A DNA stretch of 11,160 bases from UBA920 sp964424635 (lineage in GTDB: Bacteria > Patescibacteriota > Doudnabacteria > UBA920). The notes beneath the pieces are model-generated. The model ran no database searches. It was not told the DNA's origin and worked only from the letters and a program-made list of their open reading frames with translations. Position 1 is the first letter of the stretch, and the number at the start of each line of letters is the position of its first letter. The stretch covers positions 1 through 11,160 of the forward strand of contig CAYRJC010000032.1 of NCBI GenBank assembly GCA_964424635.1, given 5' to 3'. The translations under genes and the position numbers were made by a program. Below, in pieces: positions 1 through 7,673 of the stretch.

Positions 1-758
1 ATAGTACAGATGTAAATGTGGTTAGACGACTTGTTGGCAAACAACGCATGGACATGTCGTATGTGGACTTACCGTATAACATAGACCTTTCATATGACAA
101 GGGTGTGGGTAATAAGGGAAGTTACGGTGGAACGACTGATGACAAGAAGTCCAATAGCGAGTATGAAAAATTTGTTTCCGCTATGGTAGGAAATTCTTTG
201 GCTGTCTCAAAACCTGACATGCACTGCTTCTATTGGTGCGATGAACGGTACGTGGGACTCTTCCAAAAAACATTTCAGGAACATGGGCTAAATACGCTTC
301 GGGTTTGCTGCTGGCTGAAAAATGGAATGAATGTTACCCCGAACGTGGCGTTTAACAAGTGCTTGGAAATGTGCGTCTATGGCACACGCGGAAGACCTTA
401 TCTGAATCCGAAGCTCCAAAATTTCCACGAACTGTTGAACCGGGAAATCGGCACCGGCAACCAAATGCAGGACGACATCCTCGATCACTTCAATATATGG
501 CTGGCTAGGCGCGATGCCGGGCAAGACTACAAACACCCGACCCAAAAGCCGGTCACCTTGCACGAACGGCCGCTCCGCCGATGCAGCAAGGTTGGTGATA
601 ATATTATTGACCTCACCGCCGGAAGCGGCTCGACGCTTCTAGCGTGCGAGCAGCTCAAACGCCGGGCCTTTGTGGCAGAAATTGAGCCTGTGTTTTGCCA
701 AGTTATTATTAATCGCTTCGAAGCCTATGCCCACCAAAAAGCCAAAAAAATCAAATAA
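1..758 (+). CDS. DNA methyltransferase (N6-adenine/N4-cytosine, beta-class order), 5' end missing
   Basis: The reading frame is open to the left edge: the codons before the GTG at 18 read S-T-D-V-N, which resembles the stretch usually found just before the catalytic motif in phage methylases. The real start is therefore outside the window. Motif IV is at 66-77 and reads D-L-P-Y followed by N, where D-P-P-Y is usual. The motif I region near the C-terminus reads D-L-T-A-G-S-G-S instead of the usual D-x-F-x-G-S-G. Between them lies the likely target-recognition region, followed by H-P-T-Q-K-P. The order IV, recognition region, I is that of beta-class enzymes that methylate an exocyclic amino group of A or C using S-adenosylmethionine. 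The last 32 bases overlap the next gene, a relative, and the terminase genes follow, so this is probably a phage methylase that protects phage DNA. Changes in both key motifs leave activity uncertain. Family call is firm; base specificity is not readable. Confidence 0.88.
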   Translation, partial: STDVNVVRRLVGKQRMDMSYVDLPYNIDLSYDKGVGNKGSYGGTTDDKKSNSEYEKFVSAMVGNSLAVSKPDMHCFYWCDERYVGLFQKTFQEHGLNTLRVCCWLKNGMNVTPNVAFNKCLEMCVYGTRGRPYLNPKLQNFHELLNREIGTGNQMQDDILDHFNIWLARRDAGQDYKHPTQKPVTLHERPLRRCSKVGDNIIDLTAGSGSTLLACEQLKRRAFVAEIEPVFCQVIINRFEAYAHQKAKKIK

Positions 759-1521
759 TCAGATCCGGTACGGTGACTCATTTATCCTCGGCGACCACCG
801 GCTGCTATGCGCGGATGCAATGGATATAGAAGTAGTTGGTAAATTCATCGGCACTGACAAAATATCGCAAATTAACTGCGACGTTCCATACGGAATCGCC
901 TATACCCAATCCAAATCAGGCTTCAGCAAGATCAAAGTGAACAAACGGATTATCAATGACGAACTGGTATCAGAGCAAGGTTACGCAGAATTCATTCAAG
1001 GCTGGCTATCAGCAATAGTGCCACATTTGGCAAAGAAGAATACGGTCTATATCTTCAACAGTGACAAAATGATCTTTGCGCTGCGGGAAGGAATGGAAGC
1101 AGCAGGACTCAAATTCAGTCAGTTACTGGTCTGGATCAAAAGCCATGCGGTCATCGGCCGCAAGGACTATTTGCCGCAGCACGAACTCATTGCCTACGGC
1201 TGGAGCGGAACGCATGAATTCAGGCGCTCAAAGGACAAGTCAGTTCTGTTTTACCCTAAGCCTTCTCAGAGTCCGCTTCATCCAACCATGAAGCCGGTTG
1301 GGTTAATCCGAAAACTTATCTTAAACACTACCCGGCTTGGCGATATTGTATATGACGGCTTTGGAGGCAGCGGTACGTGCCTCATTGCCTGCGAACAGAC
1401 TAAACGTAAGTGCCTAATGGTGGAACTCGATCCCCAGTATTGCCAGACTATAATTTCTCGTTGGGAGAAGTTATCCGGCAAAAAGGCGGAGAAAGTGATC
1501 CAAGGAAAGGAGGCGGCATGA
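727..1521 (+). CDS. DNA methyltransferase (N6-adenine/N4-cytosine, beta-class order)
   Basis: A 264-residue protein. I chose the ATG at 727 because it gives M-P-T-K-K-P and then the usual lead-in G-D-S-F-I-L-G-D-H-R-L-L. The frame stays open further upstream, but that stretch lies inside the previous gene and reads as unrelated hydrophobic sequence. Motif IV is D-V-P-Y-G at residues 52-56, again with the first proline replaced. H-P-T-M-K-P follows later, and motif I is a normal D-G-F-G-G-S-G-T at 210-217. The C-terminal part closely parallels the preceding gene (L-I-A-C-E-Q against L-L-A-C-E-Q, then a similar helix), so the two look like an old tandem duplication. No clear ribosome-binding site is visible; the 32-base overlap suggests translational coupling. 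The stop overlaps the terminase small subunit start as ATGA. Likely role: modification of phage DNA before packaging. Confidence 0.9.
   Translation: MPTKKPKKSNNQIRYGDSFILGDHRLLCADAMDIEVVGKFIGTDKISQINCDVPYGIAYTQSKSGFSKIKVNKRIINDELVSEQGYAEFIQGWLSAIVPHLAKKNTVYIFNSDKMIFALREGMEAAGLKFSQLLVWIKSHAVIGRKDYLPQHELIAYGWSGTHEFRRSKDKSVLFYPKPSQSPLHPTMKPVGLIRKLILNTTRLGDIVYDGFGGSGTCLIACEQTKRKCLMVELDPQYCQTIISRWEKLSGKKAEKVIQGKEAA
1507..1513 (+). promoter_or_regulatory. Strong ribosome-binding site deciding the TerS start
   Basis: AAGGAGG lies 4 bases before the ATG at 1518. It selects that ATG over an in-frame ATG at 1410, which would give 36 extra residues that are only a shadow of the methylase gene. It is the only strong Shine-Dalgarno sequence in the four-gene operon. 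Confidence 0.85.
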
Positions 1522-1955
1522 GCAATAACAAACCGAGCGTAGATATTAAGCATGCCAAGCAAAAGGAACTAGTGGTTGAACAGCTTAAGAAAACGCCGAT
1601 CGTACAGGTTATGTGTGAAAAACTTGGTATTGGCCGAAGCACCTTCTACCGCTGGAGAAAAGATGACCCAGAATTTGCGAAAGCTTGTGACGAAGCTTTG
1701 GAAGACGGATGTCAGTTAGTTAACGACTTGGCTGAAAGCCAACTACTATCGGCAATCAAAGATAAGAACATGACGGCAATCGTCTTCTGGCTCAGGACGC
1801 ACCACGACAAGTACCGAAACAAGCTGGAGGTCAATGCTAAGTTTCAAGCAGTTAATGAATCATTAAATCCGGAAGAGGAAGAAATGCTCCGCCAGGCGCT
1901 CGCCATGGCCCGCAGTCTTCCCCAGTCGGAGCAGGACACCAACAATGAAGCGTAA
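1518..1955 (+). CDS. terS: Phage terminase small subunit (TerS-like)
   Basis: A 145-residue protein. Residues about 26-47 form a helix-turn-helix (T-P-I-V-Q-V-M-C-E-K-L-G-I-G-R-S-T-F-Y-R-W-R). It is followed by D-P-E-F-A-K-A-C-D-E-A-L and a helical segment ending in H-D-K-Y-R, the layout common in small terminase subunits with a homeodomain-like HTH. The C-terminus is acidic. The family binds the phage packaging site, assembles as a ring and hands DNA to the large subunit. Its start overlaps the methylase stop by 4 bases, and its last 11 bases overlap terL. Position directly before an unmistakable large terminase is the strongest support. Without that context it could only be called an HTH protein. 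Confidence 0.85.
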   Translation: MSNNKPSVDIKHAKQKELVVEQLKKTPIVQVMCEKLGIGRSTFYRWRKDDPEFAKACDEALEDGCQLVNDLAESQLLSAIKDKNMTAIVFWLRTHHDKYRNKLEVNAKFQAVNESLNPEEEEMLRQALAMARSLPQSEQDTNNEA

Positions 1956-3534
1956 ACATTACTCTGAAGAAGAACTACTCCAGCGCATGATTGCCGACCG
2001 AAAGCTGCGAGCGGCAGCAACTAAAGAGAGCCATTGGTGGTTCTTCCAGTTCTACTTTGGACAAGCACAGACATTCCCCAGTGCTCCCTTCCACCGAGAA
2101 ATGTTTGAGCTAAGTGAGAACGACAGTATTAAAAATCTTGTCATTGTCGCCTTTCGCTCGAGTGGCAAGAGCACTATCTTTACGACCTCGTACCCCATCT
2201 GGGCTGTGCTGGGCCGTCAGCAGAAAAAATACGTTGTACTAGTGGGACAAACAAGAAGCCAAGCCCGCCAGCATCTCTATAATATCAAGGTGCAGTTTGA
2301 GACTAACAAATTACTGCGTAACGACCTTGGGCCGTTCTATGAAGAAACCGATGAATGGGGCGCATATGCTTTGGTGCTTCCCAAACATGGGGCACGCATC
2401 CAAGCAGTATCAGTCGAGCAAAGTATCCGCGGCTACCGCCACAACCAGCATAGACCCGACCTTATTCTGTGTGATGATATTGAAGATATTGCCAGCGTGA
2501 AAACCAAAGAAAACCGAGACAAACTGCACGAATGGATCAAAGGCGAAGTGTTGCCTGCCGGAGATATCACTACCCGCTTCATTTACGTAGGCAACTACCT
2601 GCATGATGATTCGTTTTTACTTCGGCAAAAGAGAGCGATTGAAGAAGGGCGGCTGAATGGCGTTTTCCGATCCTTTCCCCTCATGGATTCTGAAGGAACT
2701 ATATTCTGGCCGGGGAAATATCCGAGCCTTGCAGCAATCGAAGAGCATCGTCAGCAGATTGGTGACGAAGCAGCATGGCAGCGCGAATTCCTACTCAGAA
2801 TTATCCCGACGAGCGAGCAAATTATTCACCGTGACTGGATCAAGTATTATGACGAAGTTCCGGTAGAGCTTCAAAACCGATTTCGCTTTGGAGTGATTGC
2901 AGTTGATCCCGCTATCTCCGGCAAGGAAACCGCGGACTATACCGCCATGGTATCGATTGAAGTGTACGGCAAAGAGGATGATGAAATTAAACTATTCGTT
3001 CAGCCTCATCCGGTTAACGAACGGTTAGAATTTCCGGATATCATTGCCCGGATTAAGGACTTAGCAGAGACATTCAGTGCAGGGCTACCATATGTATTTG
3101 TTGAAAACGTAGCCTTTCAAGATGCGATCGTGCAGACACTGGAACGGGACGGGATCAATGTGGAAGGCGTGAACCCCAAAGGACAAGACAAGCATACCCG
3201 GCTTACTGTCGTAAGTAGTTGGATTAAAAACAAGGTGCTGTTTTCCAGGAACGGCACTAAGGATATCGTGGACCAGCTGGTTGACTTTCCGGCAGAAAGT
3301 CATGATGACTTAGTTGATGCGCTCGTTATCGGTATTACAAAGATTATCGAAAAGATCCGCGAAGGACATAACGTTGGCTTCATTGTCAAAAGCGATTTTT
3401 GGAAATCGAGAATTGTCCTCTCAGAAGATGGTAGTGGTGGATACTCTCGGGGTGGAATGGATTGGGCTGACAAAGAAGACCAAGAATGGAGAGGGCGTAA
3501 CCGGCGCGGACCTTGGAATAGACTTATGGGGTAG
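1945..3534 (+). CDS. terL: Phage terminase large subunit (ATPase and nuclease)
   Basis: A 529-residue protein of normal length for the family. The ATPase has Walker A as F-R-S-S-G-K-S-T at 70-77 and Walker B as L-I-L-C-D-D-I-E-D at 173-181, where the acidic pair and following E supply the catalytic carboxylates. The RNase H-like nuclease begins at A-V-D-P-A (D321, followed by D-Y-T-A). Further acidic residues are at E387 (F-V-E-N) and in H-D-D-L-V-D-A at 453-459, giving a complete three-part metal site. The protein would cut concatemeric phage DNA and drive it through the portal. It starts inside the end of terS and appears translationally coupled to it. All key residues are present, so it is probably functional. 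The gene that should follow, the portal, is not there: a - strand gene ends 4 bases after this stop. Confidence 0.96.
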   Translation: MKRKHYSEEELLQRMIADRKLRAAATKESHWWFFQFYFGQAQTFPSAPFHREMFELSENDSIKNLVIVAFRSSGKSTIFTTSYPIWAVLGRQQKKYVVLVGQTRSQARQHLYNIKVQFETNKLLRNDLGPFYEETDEWGAYALVLPKHGARIQAVSVEQSIRGYRHNQHRPDLILCDDIEDIASVKTKENRDKLHEWIKGEVLPAGDITTRFIYVGNYLHDDSFLLRQKRAIEEGRLNGVFRSFPLMDSEGTIFWPGKYPSLAAIEEHRQQIGDEAAWQREFLLRIIPTSEQIIHRDWIKYYDEVPVELQNRFRFGVIAVDPAISGKETADYTAMVSIEVYGKEDDEIKLFVQPHPVNERLEFPDIIARIKDLAETFSAGLPYVFVENVAFQDAIVQTLERDGINVEGVNPKGQDKHTRLTVVSSWIKNKVLFSRNGTKDIVDQLVDFPAESHDDLVDALVIGITKIIEKIREGHNVGFIVKSDFWKSRIVLSEDGSGGYSRGGMDWADKEDQEWRGRNRRGPWNRLMG

Positions 3535-3538
3535 TTTA

Positions 3539-6500
3539 TTAATCCCATTGTAATTCACGCAGATCAGCGTCTACATCTTCTCTATGTGCTTCACCTNNNN
3601 NNNNNNGGAACGAAGCAATGCTCCCGTGCGTGGCCATCCTGCTTTTACAGCCTCACTCATTTTGTTATATCTTTCTGCCAGCTCTCTTTCCTGCCGACCC
3701 CCGCTATTTAAATCTCTTGTCACAATGCCTCGACTATTGTAGATCCCAACTCTCATGTGATCATTAATCACTTCACTGTTTAGCCGTTCAATAAGATTAC
3801 GTACCGCTGTATGGGGCCATGTGCCGTCGGGATCTGCTGGTGCATGGGCGAGCATAAAGCCGATCTGTAAATCACCAACTGTCGTTCGGCGTATTTCCGC
3901 GCATTTCTGCCGCGCCAATTCTACCCACTCGGTTAATACCTTTTCGTCTATTGTACCGTCATCGTTATAGCCAGGAAACAAATTCCAAGAATGCAAGACC
4001 TCGTGAGCCAAACGGGCTCTCGTTTCGGCCTGTTTGCGATTAAGACCTCTCGTTTCCTTAGGGGCCCCTTTATCTGGTTTATAGATATACGAAATCAACT
4101 CTGCAAAAAAGGCAGGGTCTTTCTGCAGTACTCTATGGAGGGCCATCGGAGCCAAAGTGTAACGACGAAGTTCTTCAAAAAGGGTGGCAAAGGGCCATTC
4201 AAGCCGGGCTATTTCTTCGATCGAGAGTTCGTTTCGTTCATAGAGCTGCTTAAACACATGGCCCAGGTGGAATTCGTCCATAACTCCGGCTTTAAACTTC
4301 TCCTCATCCATCAACAGTAGTTCTTTGATCATGCTTTGCAGTAAAGAACTTGAAATTGAAACCTTCGGATCCCCGGCGATATATAGAGCAGCTTCTGGAC
4401 GGTTTACCTCCAAAAACTTTTCTATAGCGATAGGTGCATCTTCTTCCTTATCGCCAACGGGATAGGGGCTTGCTTGCTTCCAGTACGCTTGCTCTAGTTC
4501 TTTCCCTTGAGCGGCTACTACTTTCCAAGTATTTAGGGTTTCGGGTAGGCCAAAGTAAACGAGAGCAAAGCTTTCAGGCGAATAATTACCTTGAGTTTTG
4601 GTGCGTTCAATTTGTTTTCCTACCCAATCTGCACCGGCTATCTCTACTCTTCCGAGCGCATATCCTTTGACCAATCCTGGGTTTTCTTTAACGTTTTCCA
4701 GCAAAGCATCTAATACTGTTGCGTCTTCGTTTTCGTCGCGTATGACCAAGCCTATCAAGTGTCCAAAAATTCCGATCTGTTGAACGTTTTTGGCAAACTC
4801 CAAAATTTCAGGCAGTGTGGCCTGATCTAAAATTTCCCGGATTGCTTTCTGCTGAGCTTGCTTAATAGCCGTGTCTTTTGCATCGTATTCGCGAGGCTCT
4901 CCTTCGGGAAGCCGTGGCCATGAATTACTCACTAGCCAGCCCCAGCGATCTAGTATATTTGTAGGGGTAAATTTAGCATACGCTCGATTCAATGCAGGAA
5001 CCTGAGCGCGTCTTTGCTCATCTCCGTAGCTGTTGGTCCAATTCAAAGCATCACGAATACAGTGATATATTCGCAGTCGTTCTTCTTGAGTGAACACAGT
5101 CGGATCTATTTGCTCCAGTTCTTGAAGGAGACGTTCTCGGAGCTCATCAGGCAAACGAGTAAATTCATCCGTGGTAGCCACCAAGTTCTCTTTTCTGCAA
5201 GCTAAATCACCTAAACGAGGGGGTAAGCCAGTTACGTATTTATTATGCGTTTCTGCATCCTCATACTCCAAACCCCGACGATTACCTCCCGTTTCTCGCC
5301 AACGAAGACGATGGGATTCGGTCATGCTTCCGCCGGTATAATAGTTTTGGGCAAACTCCCAGACTAACTTAGGGTCTTGTTCCACCAGCCTATCAAACAC
5401 TGTTAATCGGTCTTCCGGCGAAGCGTGTGTTTGAGGGAAACCGGGAACGAAAAGGTCTTTAAGACTATTAATTGCCCGATTGTTTACTCTGCCGTCTTTA
5501 TCAAGTTTTGCTAACCGGAATAGAATATCGGCAGTTCGGGAGAAATATTCACTGCTCCACGCGAGACCTTCCAACGCCCACAATAAACCGCAATGTCTAC
5601 AGTCGCCGAAGAGCCCGCCTTCATCTGTCATGAGCTCAGTCATCAATTCCGGATTATCTTTAATCTGTTGATCCACGGCATCCATAAAAGCTACCGGTGA
5701 TGCTTCGGCAAGAAGCGGGCTTACATCTTTTAAGGAAGCCCATACTTGCCAAGTATTGGCAGCACTCAGTATGTTTTTGACTACATTATCAGCAAAAGAT
5801 TGTGTTGAGGCGACGTGTTCAGATTTATTGCCATAGATTGCCAGCAGGACGAGAGATTTTACAAGGCCAGTTCGAAACCACTCTGAATAAGTACTTGATT
5901 TGTTATACACCGCCGCTGCCCAGCGTTTCTCTGATGGTAAATCGTACTTAGGATCTGTTTGGGTTAGTACAGCGGTGATTGATTGTTCAAATAATTTAAG
6001 GAAGTCAGAGGTAACAAAACCTCTAAGCAAAAACCACGCGTCAAGCGGAGACTTTAACATCCACACACCCCCAACCTTCTGAATCGGAGGATCATTTACT
6101 GAAAGATAAGGCTCAAGCTTCTCTGTGTAAGATTGGTAAGTTTCGCCTGCGAGTTTTTCTATAATGCTGCGATCTCCGGCTTTGTTTTCATTCCACGCGC
6201 CAGCAAAAAGAGCAGGCATTAGAATTTTTGCTGACGCTGCTTCTACCCATGAGGGGGCTTGGGTGCTTGAAAGAAATAAATGTCTGCGAAGCACAGGAAT
6301 ACTGCGACCAAAATCCCGAGCCAGTTTGAGAGCTTCGGCTTCGGTAAGTCCACTAATAATCAAGTTTTTCTCAACAGCACTTCGCTGTGGCCGACCAAGC
6401 TCAAGAATATTGCTACGCAAATCGATTGATTGTGCATCAGCGCAAAGAAGCACATGATGACCTTTCGCAACCGCAGCTCCGGCTGCTGCACGGCAATTCG

Positions 6501-7320
6501 ACGGTGCAGCAATGATAAGCGGATACTGAAATGCTAATGTGCATTGACGAAGTTGATTGATATCTTCTACAACAATACAGCGTGACAAAGCTTTTAATTG
6601 TTCCTCTTCGGGAAAATTTTTTATGGCGGCGTACAAGAACGCAAGGGGTTCATCTGGAGAGTCTCCACGCACTTCCAAAATGGATGCTGGATTGCTGGTC
6701 CATTGACGAATGCGTTCCACTTCTCTGATTCGACCGCCAACTACCAAATCGGTGGTCATTGGTGGGTTAGTAGATAAAGACCATTCTTCCCACGCTGCCT
6801 CAATATCTCGAATGGGGTCAGCCATACCTTTTATGCGTCTAGCAAGCCAAAGAGCTACCGCAGGAGCCATAGAAATCCATAGCTCCAGATCATCAGCGGC
6901 TATGACACGTACGCTTTTCCATTCTTTTTCTACTTTTTTCTCTTCTTCCCAATCTTTGCGCTTTTTCCAGACACGAGGAGTAACAAAAACAAAAGTAGTC
7001 TCAGCCTTTACAAGGTCTAAGGGATTTCCTACGCGGTTTGTATAATCTTTATTCGCCTTTGTGACTGCCGAAGCTTCGACACCCATCTCCCAACCGGAAG
7101 CTCCTTCAGGGAAAAAAGGAGACAATTCTGCAGTTTTAAGCTCGCCATCCCAACCACCCACTGTAACACTATCGCCACATGGGAAATCGATCTTTTCGAT
7201 TGATGGCAAACTCGACGTAGCTAAAATAAGCCGCCTTACTAATTCTGGTAAGGTTTCTTGGCAGTCACGACTTTGCGTTGTTGCCCAAGTTTTAATATCT
7301 GAGGCTGTAATCCACTTCAT
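3539..7320 (-). CDS. Very large putative defence/effector protein: N-terminal nuclease-like domain plus long helical region
   Basis: About 1,260 residues. ATG is at 7318-7320 and the stop TAA at 3539-3541 if the frame is corrected across the N gap. The N-terminal 165 residues carry G-G-W-D-G (55-59), W-E-M-G (77-80), K88 and T-T-F-V-F-V-T-P-R-V-W (108-118), then D-D-L-E-L-W. The spacing of D58, E78 and K88 recalls a PD-(D/E)XK restriction-type fold, but the canonical E-x-K is absent, so nuclease activity is inference. Residues about 214-229 contain V-R-G-D-S-P-D-E where a P-loop would stand; no GKS/T is present, suggesting a decayed or unusual NTPase. The remaining roughly 900 residues look alpha-helical, with a C-terminal block containing L-A-H-A-P-A-D-P-D-G-T-W-P and N-S-R-G. 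I remember similar proteins of about 1,200-1,300 residues in many bacteria but know no established name. There is no signal peptide, so it is probably cytoplasmic. A single gene with its own possibly leaderless promoter, beside phage genes, fits a defence or cargo gene. Confidence 0.75.
3597..3606. other. Assembly gap (10 N)
   Basis: Ten unknown bases lie inside the 3' end of the large - strand gene, not at the phage junction, which is contiguous sequence at 3534-3539. The length is probably nominal. Reading straight through gives V-K-H-I-E-K-M and a stop at 3571. In the alternative frame the left flank reads G-E-A-H-R-E-D-V-D-A-D-L-R-E-L-Q-W-D and then TAA, which looks like a real helical C-terminus. 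That requires a true gap whose length leaves remainder 2 when divided by 3, for example 17 bases. Confidence 0.9.
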
Positions 7321-7330
7321 AAGTACTATA

Positions 7331-7339
7331 ATTTTAACA
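7331..7339 (-). promoter_or_regulatory. Extended -10 promoter of the large - strand gene, possibly leaderless
   Basis: On the - strand the sequence reads TGTTAAAAT, an extended -10 (TG-n-TAAAAT). Only 10 bases separate it from the ATG at 7320. A start point at the normal distance of about 7 bases would leave an untranslated leader of about 3 bases, and no Shine-Dalgarno sequence is present. The possible -35, TGTCAA at 7354-7359 with a 17-base spacer, is weak, as is usual for extended -10 promoters. Confidence 0.55.
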
Positions 7340-7444
7340 TTTTGTGGGGCTTTTTGACACGTATTCGGTCGCCTGGACTTTCCAAACCATTAGCGATATG
7401 GTGTGTCTGGGCATAGCCCTAGTCAACCCTAAGGAAGTGCACGT
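7340..7444. other. Intergenic stretch with no recognised gene
   Basis: This lies between the two divergent promoters. I see only small dyads, ACCAT/ATGGT (7386-7390 and 7398-7402) and GGGC/GCCC (7409-7412 and 7416-7419). A perfect TTGACA at 7354-7359 on the + strand has no matching -10. A 60-codon - strand reading frame covers it but overlaps both promoters and lacks support. Confidence 0.5.
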
Positions 7445-7448
7445 TTGG

Positions 7449-7477
7449 TTGTAAAAAACCAACAAAATCAGTATAAT
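7449..7477 (+). promoter_or_regulatory. Sigma-70-type promoter for the zinc-ribbon gene
   Basis: TTGTAA at 7449-7454 and a perfect TATAAT at 7472-7477 are separated by 17 bases. The start point would be near 7484, giving a leader of about 190 bases before the ATG at 7674. A dyad, TTGGTT (7445-7450) and AACCAA (7457-7462), overlaps the -35 and could be a regulator site. Confidence 0.65.
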
Positions 7478-7483
7478 TACATT

Positions 7484-7673
7484 AACAATTGAACGACCTA
7501 ACCCTTTTGATCTCAAGAGGCATGGTCACAAATCCGATCAAGAATACTGAACCCGTCGTCAGGGTTCCTTGATCGGTCGTACCTCGAAAGGGGTGCGTTC
7601 GGCCCGAAAGGGTCGAGCTCCTGGCGGCGGGCTTTGTGCTACCCGCCAGGAAAAACCGATCAAGGAATTACAA
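7484..7673 (+). promoter_or_regulatory. Highly structured leader RNA with a possible ribosome-binding-site switch
   Basis: Five hairpins can be drawn by eye. H0 is 7503-7520 (7 pairs, loop AUCU). H1 is 7534-7576: CCGATCAAG pairs with CTTGATCGG and inside it GAACCC pairs with GGGTTC around GTCGTCA, with a 6-base bulge on one side. H2 is 7581-7594 (5 pairs, GAAA loop). H3 is 7597-7618 (9 pairs including G-U, GAAA loop). H4 is 7620-7650 (CCTGGCGG with CCGCCAGG). CCGATCAAGG then recurs at 7656-7665 over the Shine-Dalgarno sequence. The strand TTCCTTGATCGGT at 7565-7577 can pair perfectly for 13 bases with 7655-7667, hiding the ribosome-binding site and closing a junction that encloses H2-H4. The same strand is used by H1, so the two folds exclude each other. 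I cannot match it to a known riboswitch class. Confidence 0.6.
7656..7665 (+). repeat. Short repeat CCGATCAAG(G), copy over the ribosome-binding site
   Basis: CCGATCAAGG here repeats the 9 bases at 7534-7542 and is the reverse complement of 7567-7576. It contains the AAGGA (7662-7666) that serves as Shine-Dalgarno sequence 7 bases before the ATG at 7674. Three related copies, two direct and one inverted, fall within 132 bases. Confidence 0.85.

Noticed and set aside
3597..3606. N gap as the join between unrelated contigs (phage and host)
   Set aside because: The large gene's frame plausibly continues on both sides of the gap and ends at 3539, so the gap lies within the gene, not at the phage boundary.
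7354..7359. Perfect TTGACA as a + strand -35
   Set aside because: No -10-like hexamer lies 15-19 bases downstream.
7334..7516. 60-codon - strand frame with a hydrophobic stretch
   Set aside because: It overlaps the promoters of both neighbours and the H0 hairpin, has no ribosome-binding site and resembles nothing I know.
7484..7673. Known riboswitch classes (TPP, c-di-GMP, fluoride, T-box) or hammerhead ribozyme
   Set aside because: I looked for their conserved core strings (for example CUGANGA for hammerhead) and did not find them; only the general architecture is riboswitch-like.
7569..7673. N-terminal extension of the zinc-ribbon protein from the ATG at 7569
   Set aside because: The stretch is a GC-rich hairpin cluster, while the ATG at 7674 has a well-placed Shine-Dalgarno sequence and starts directly with the zinc ribbon.
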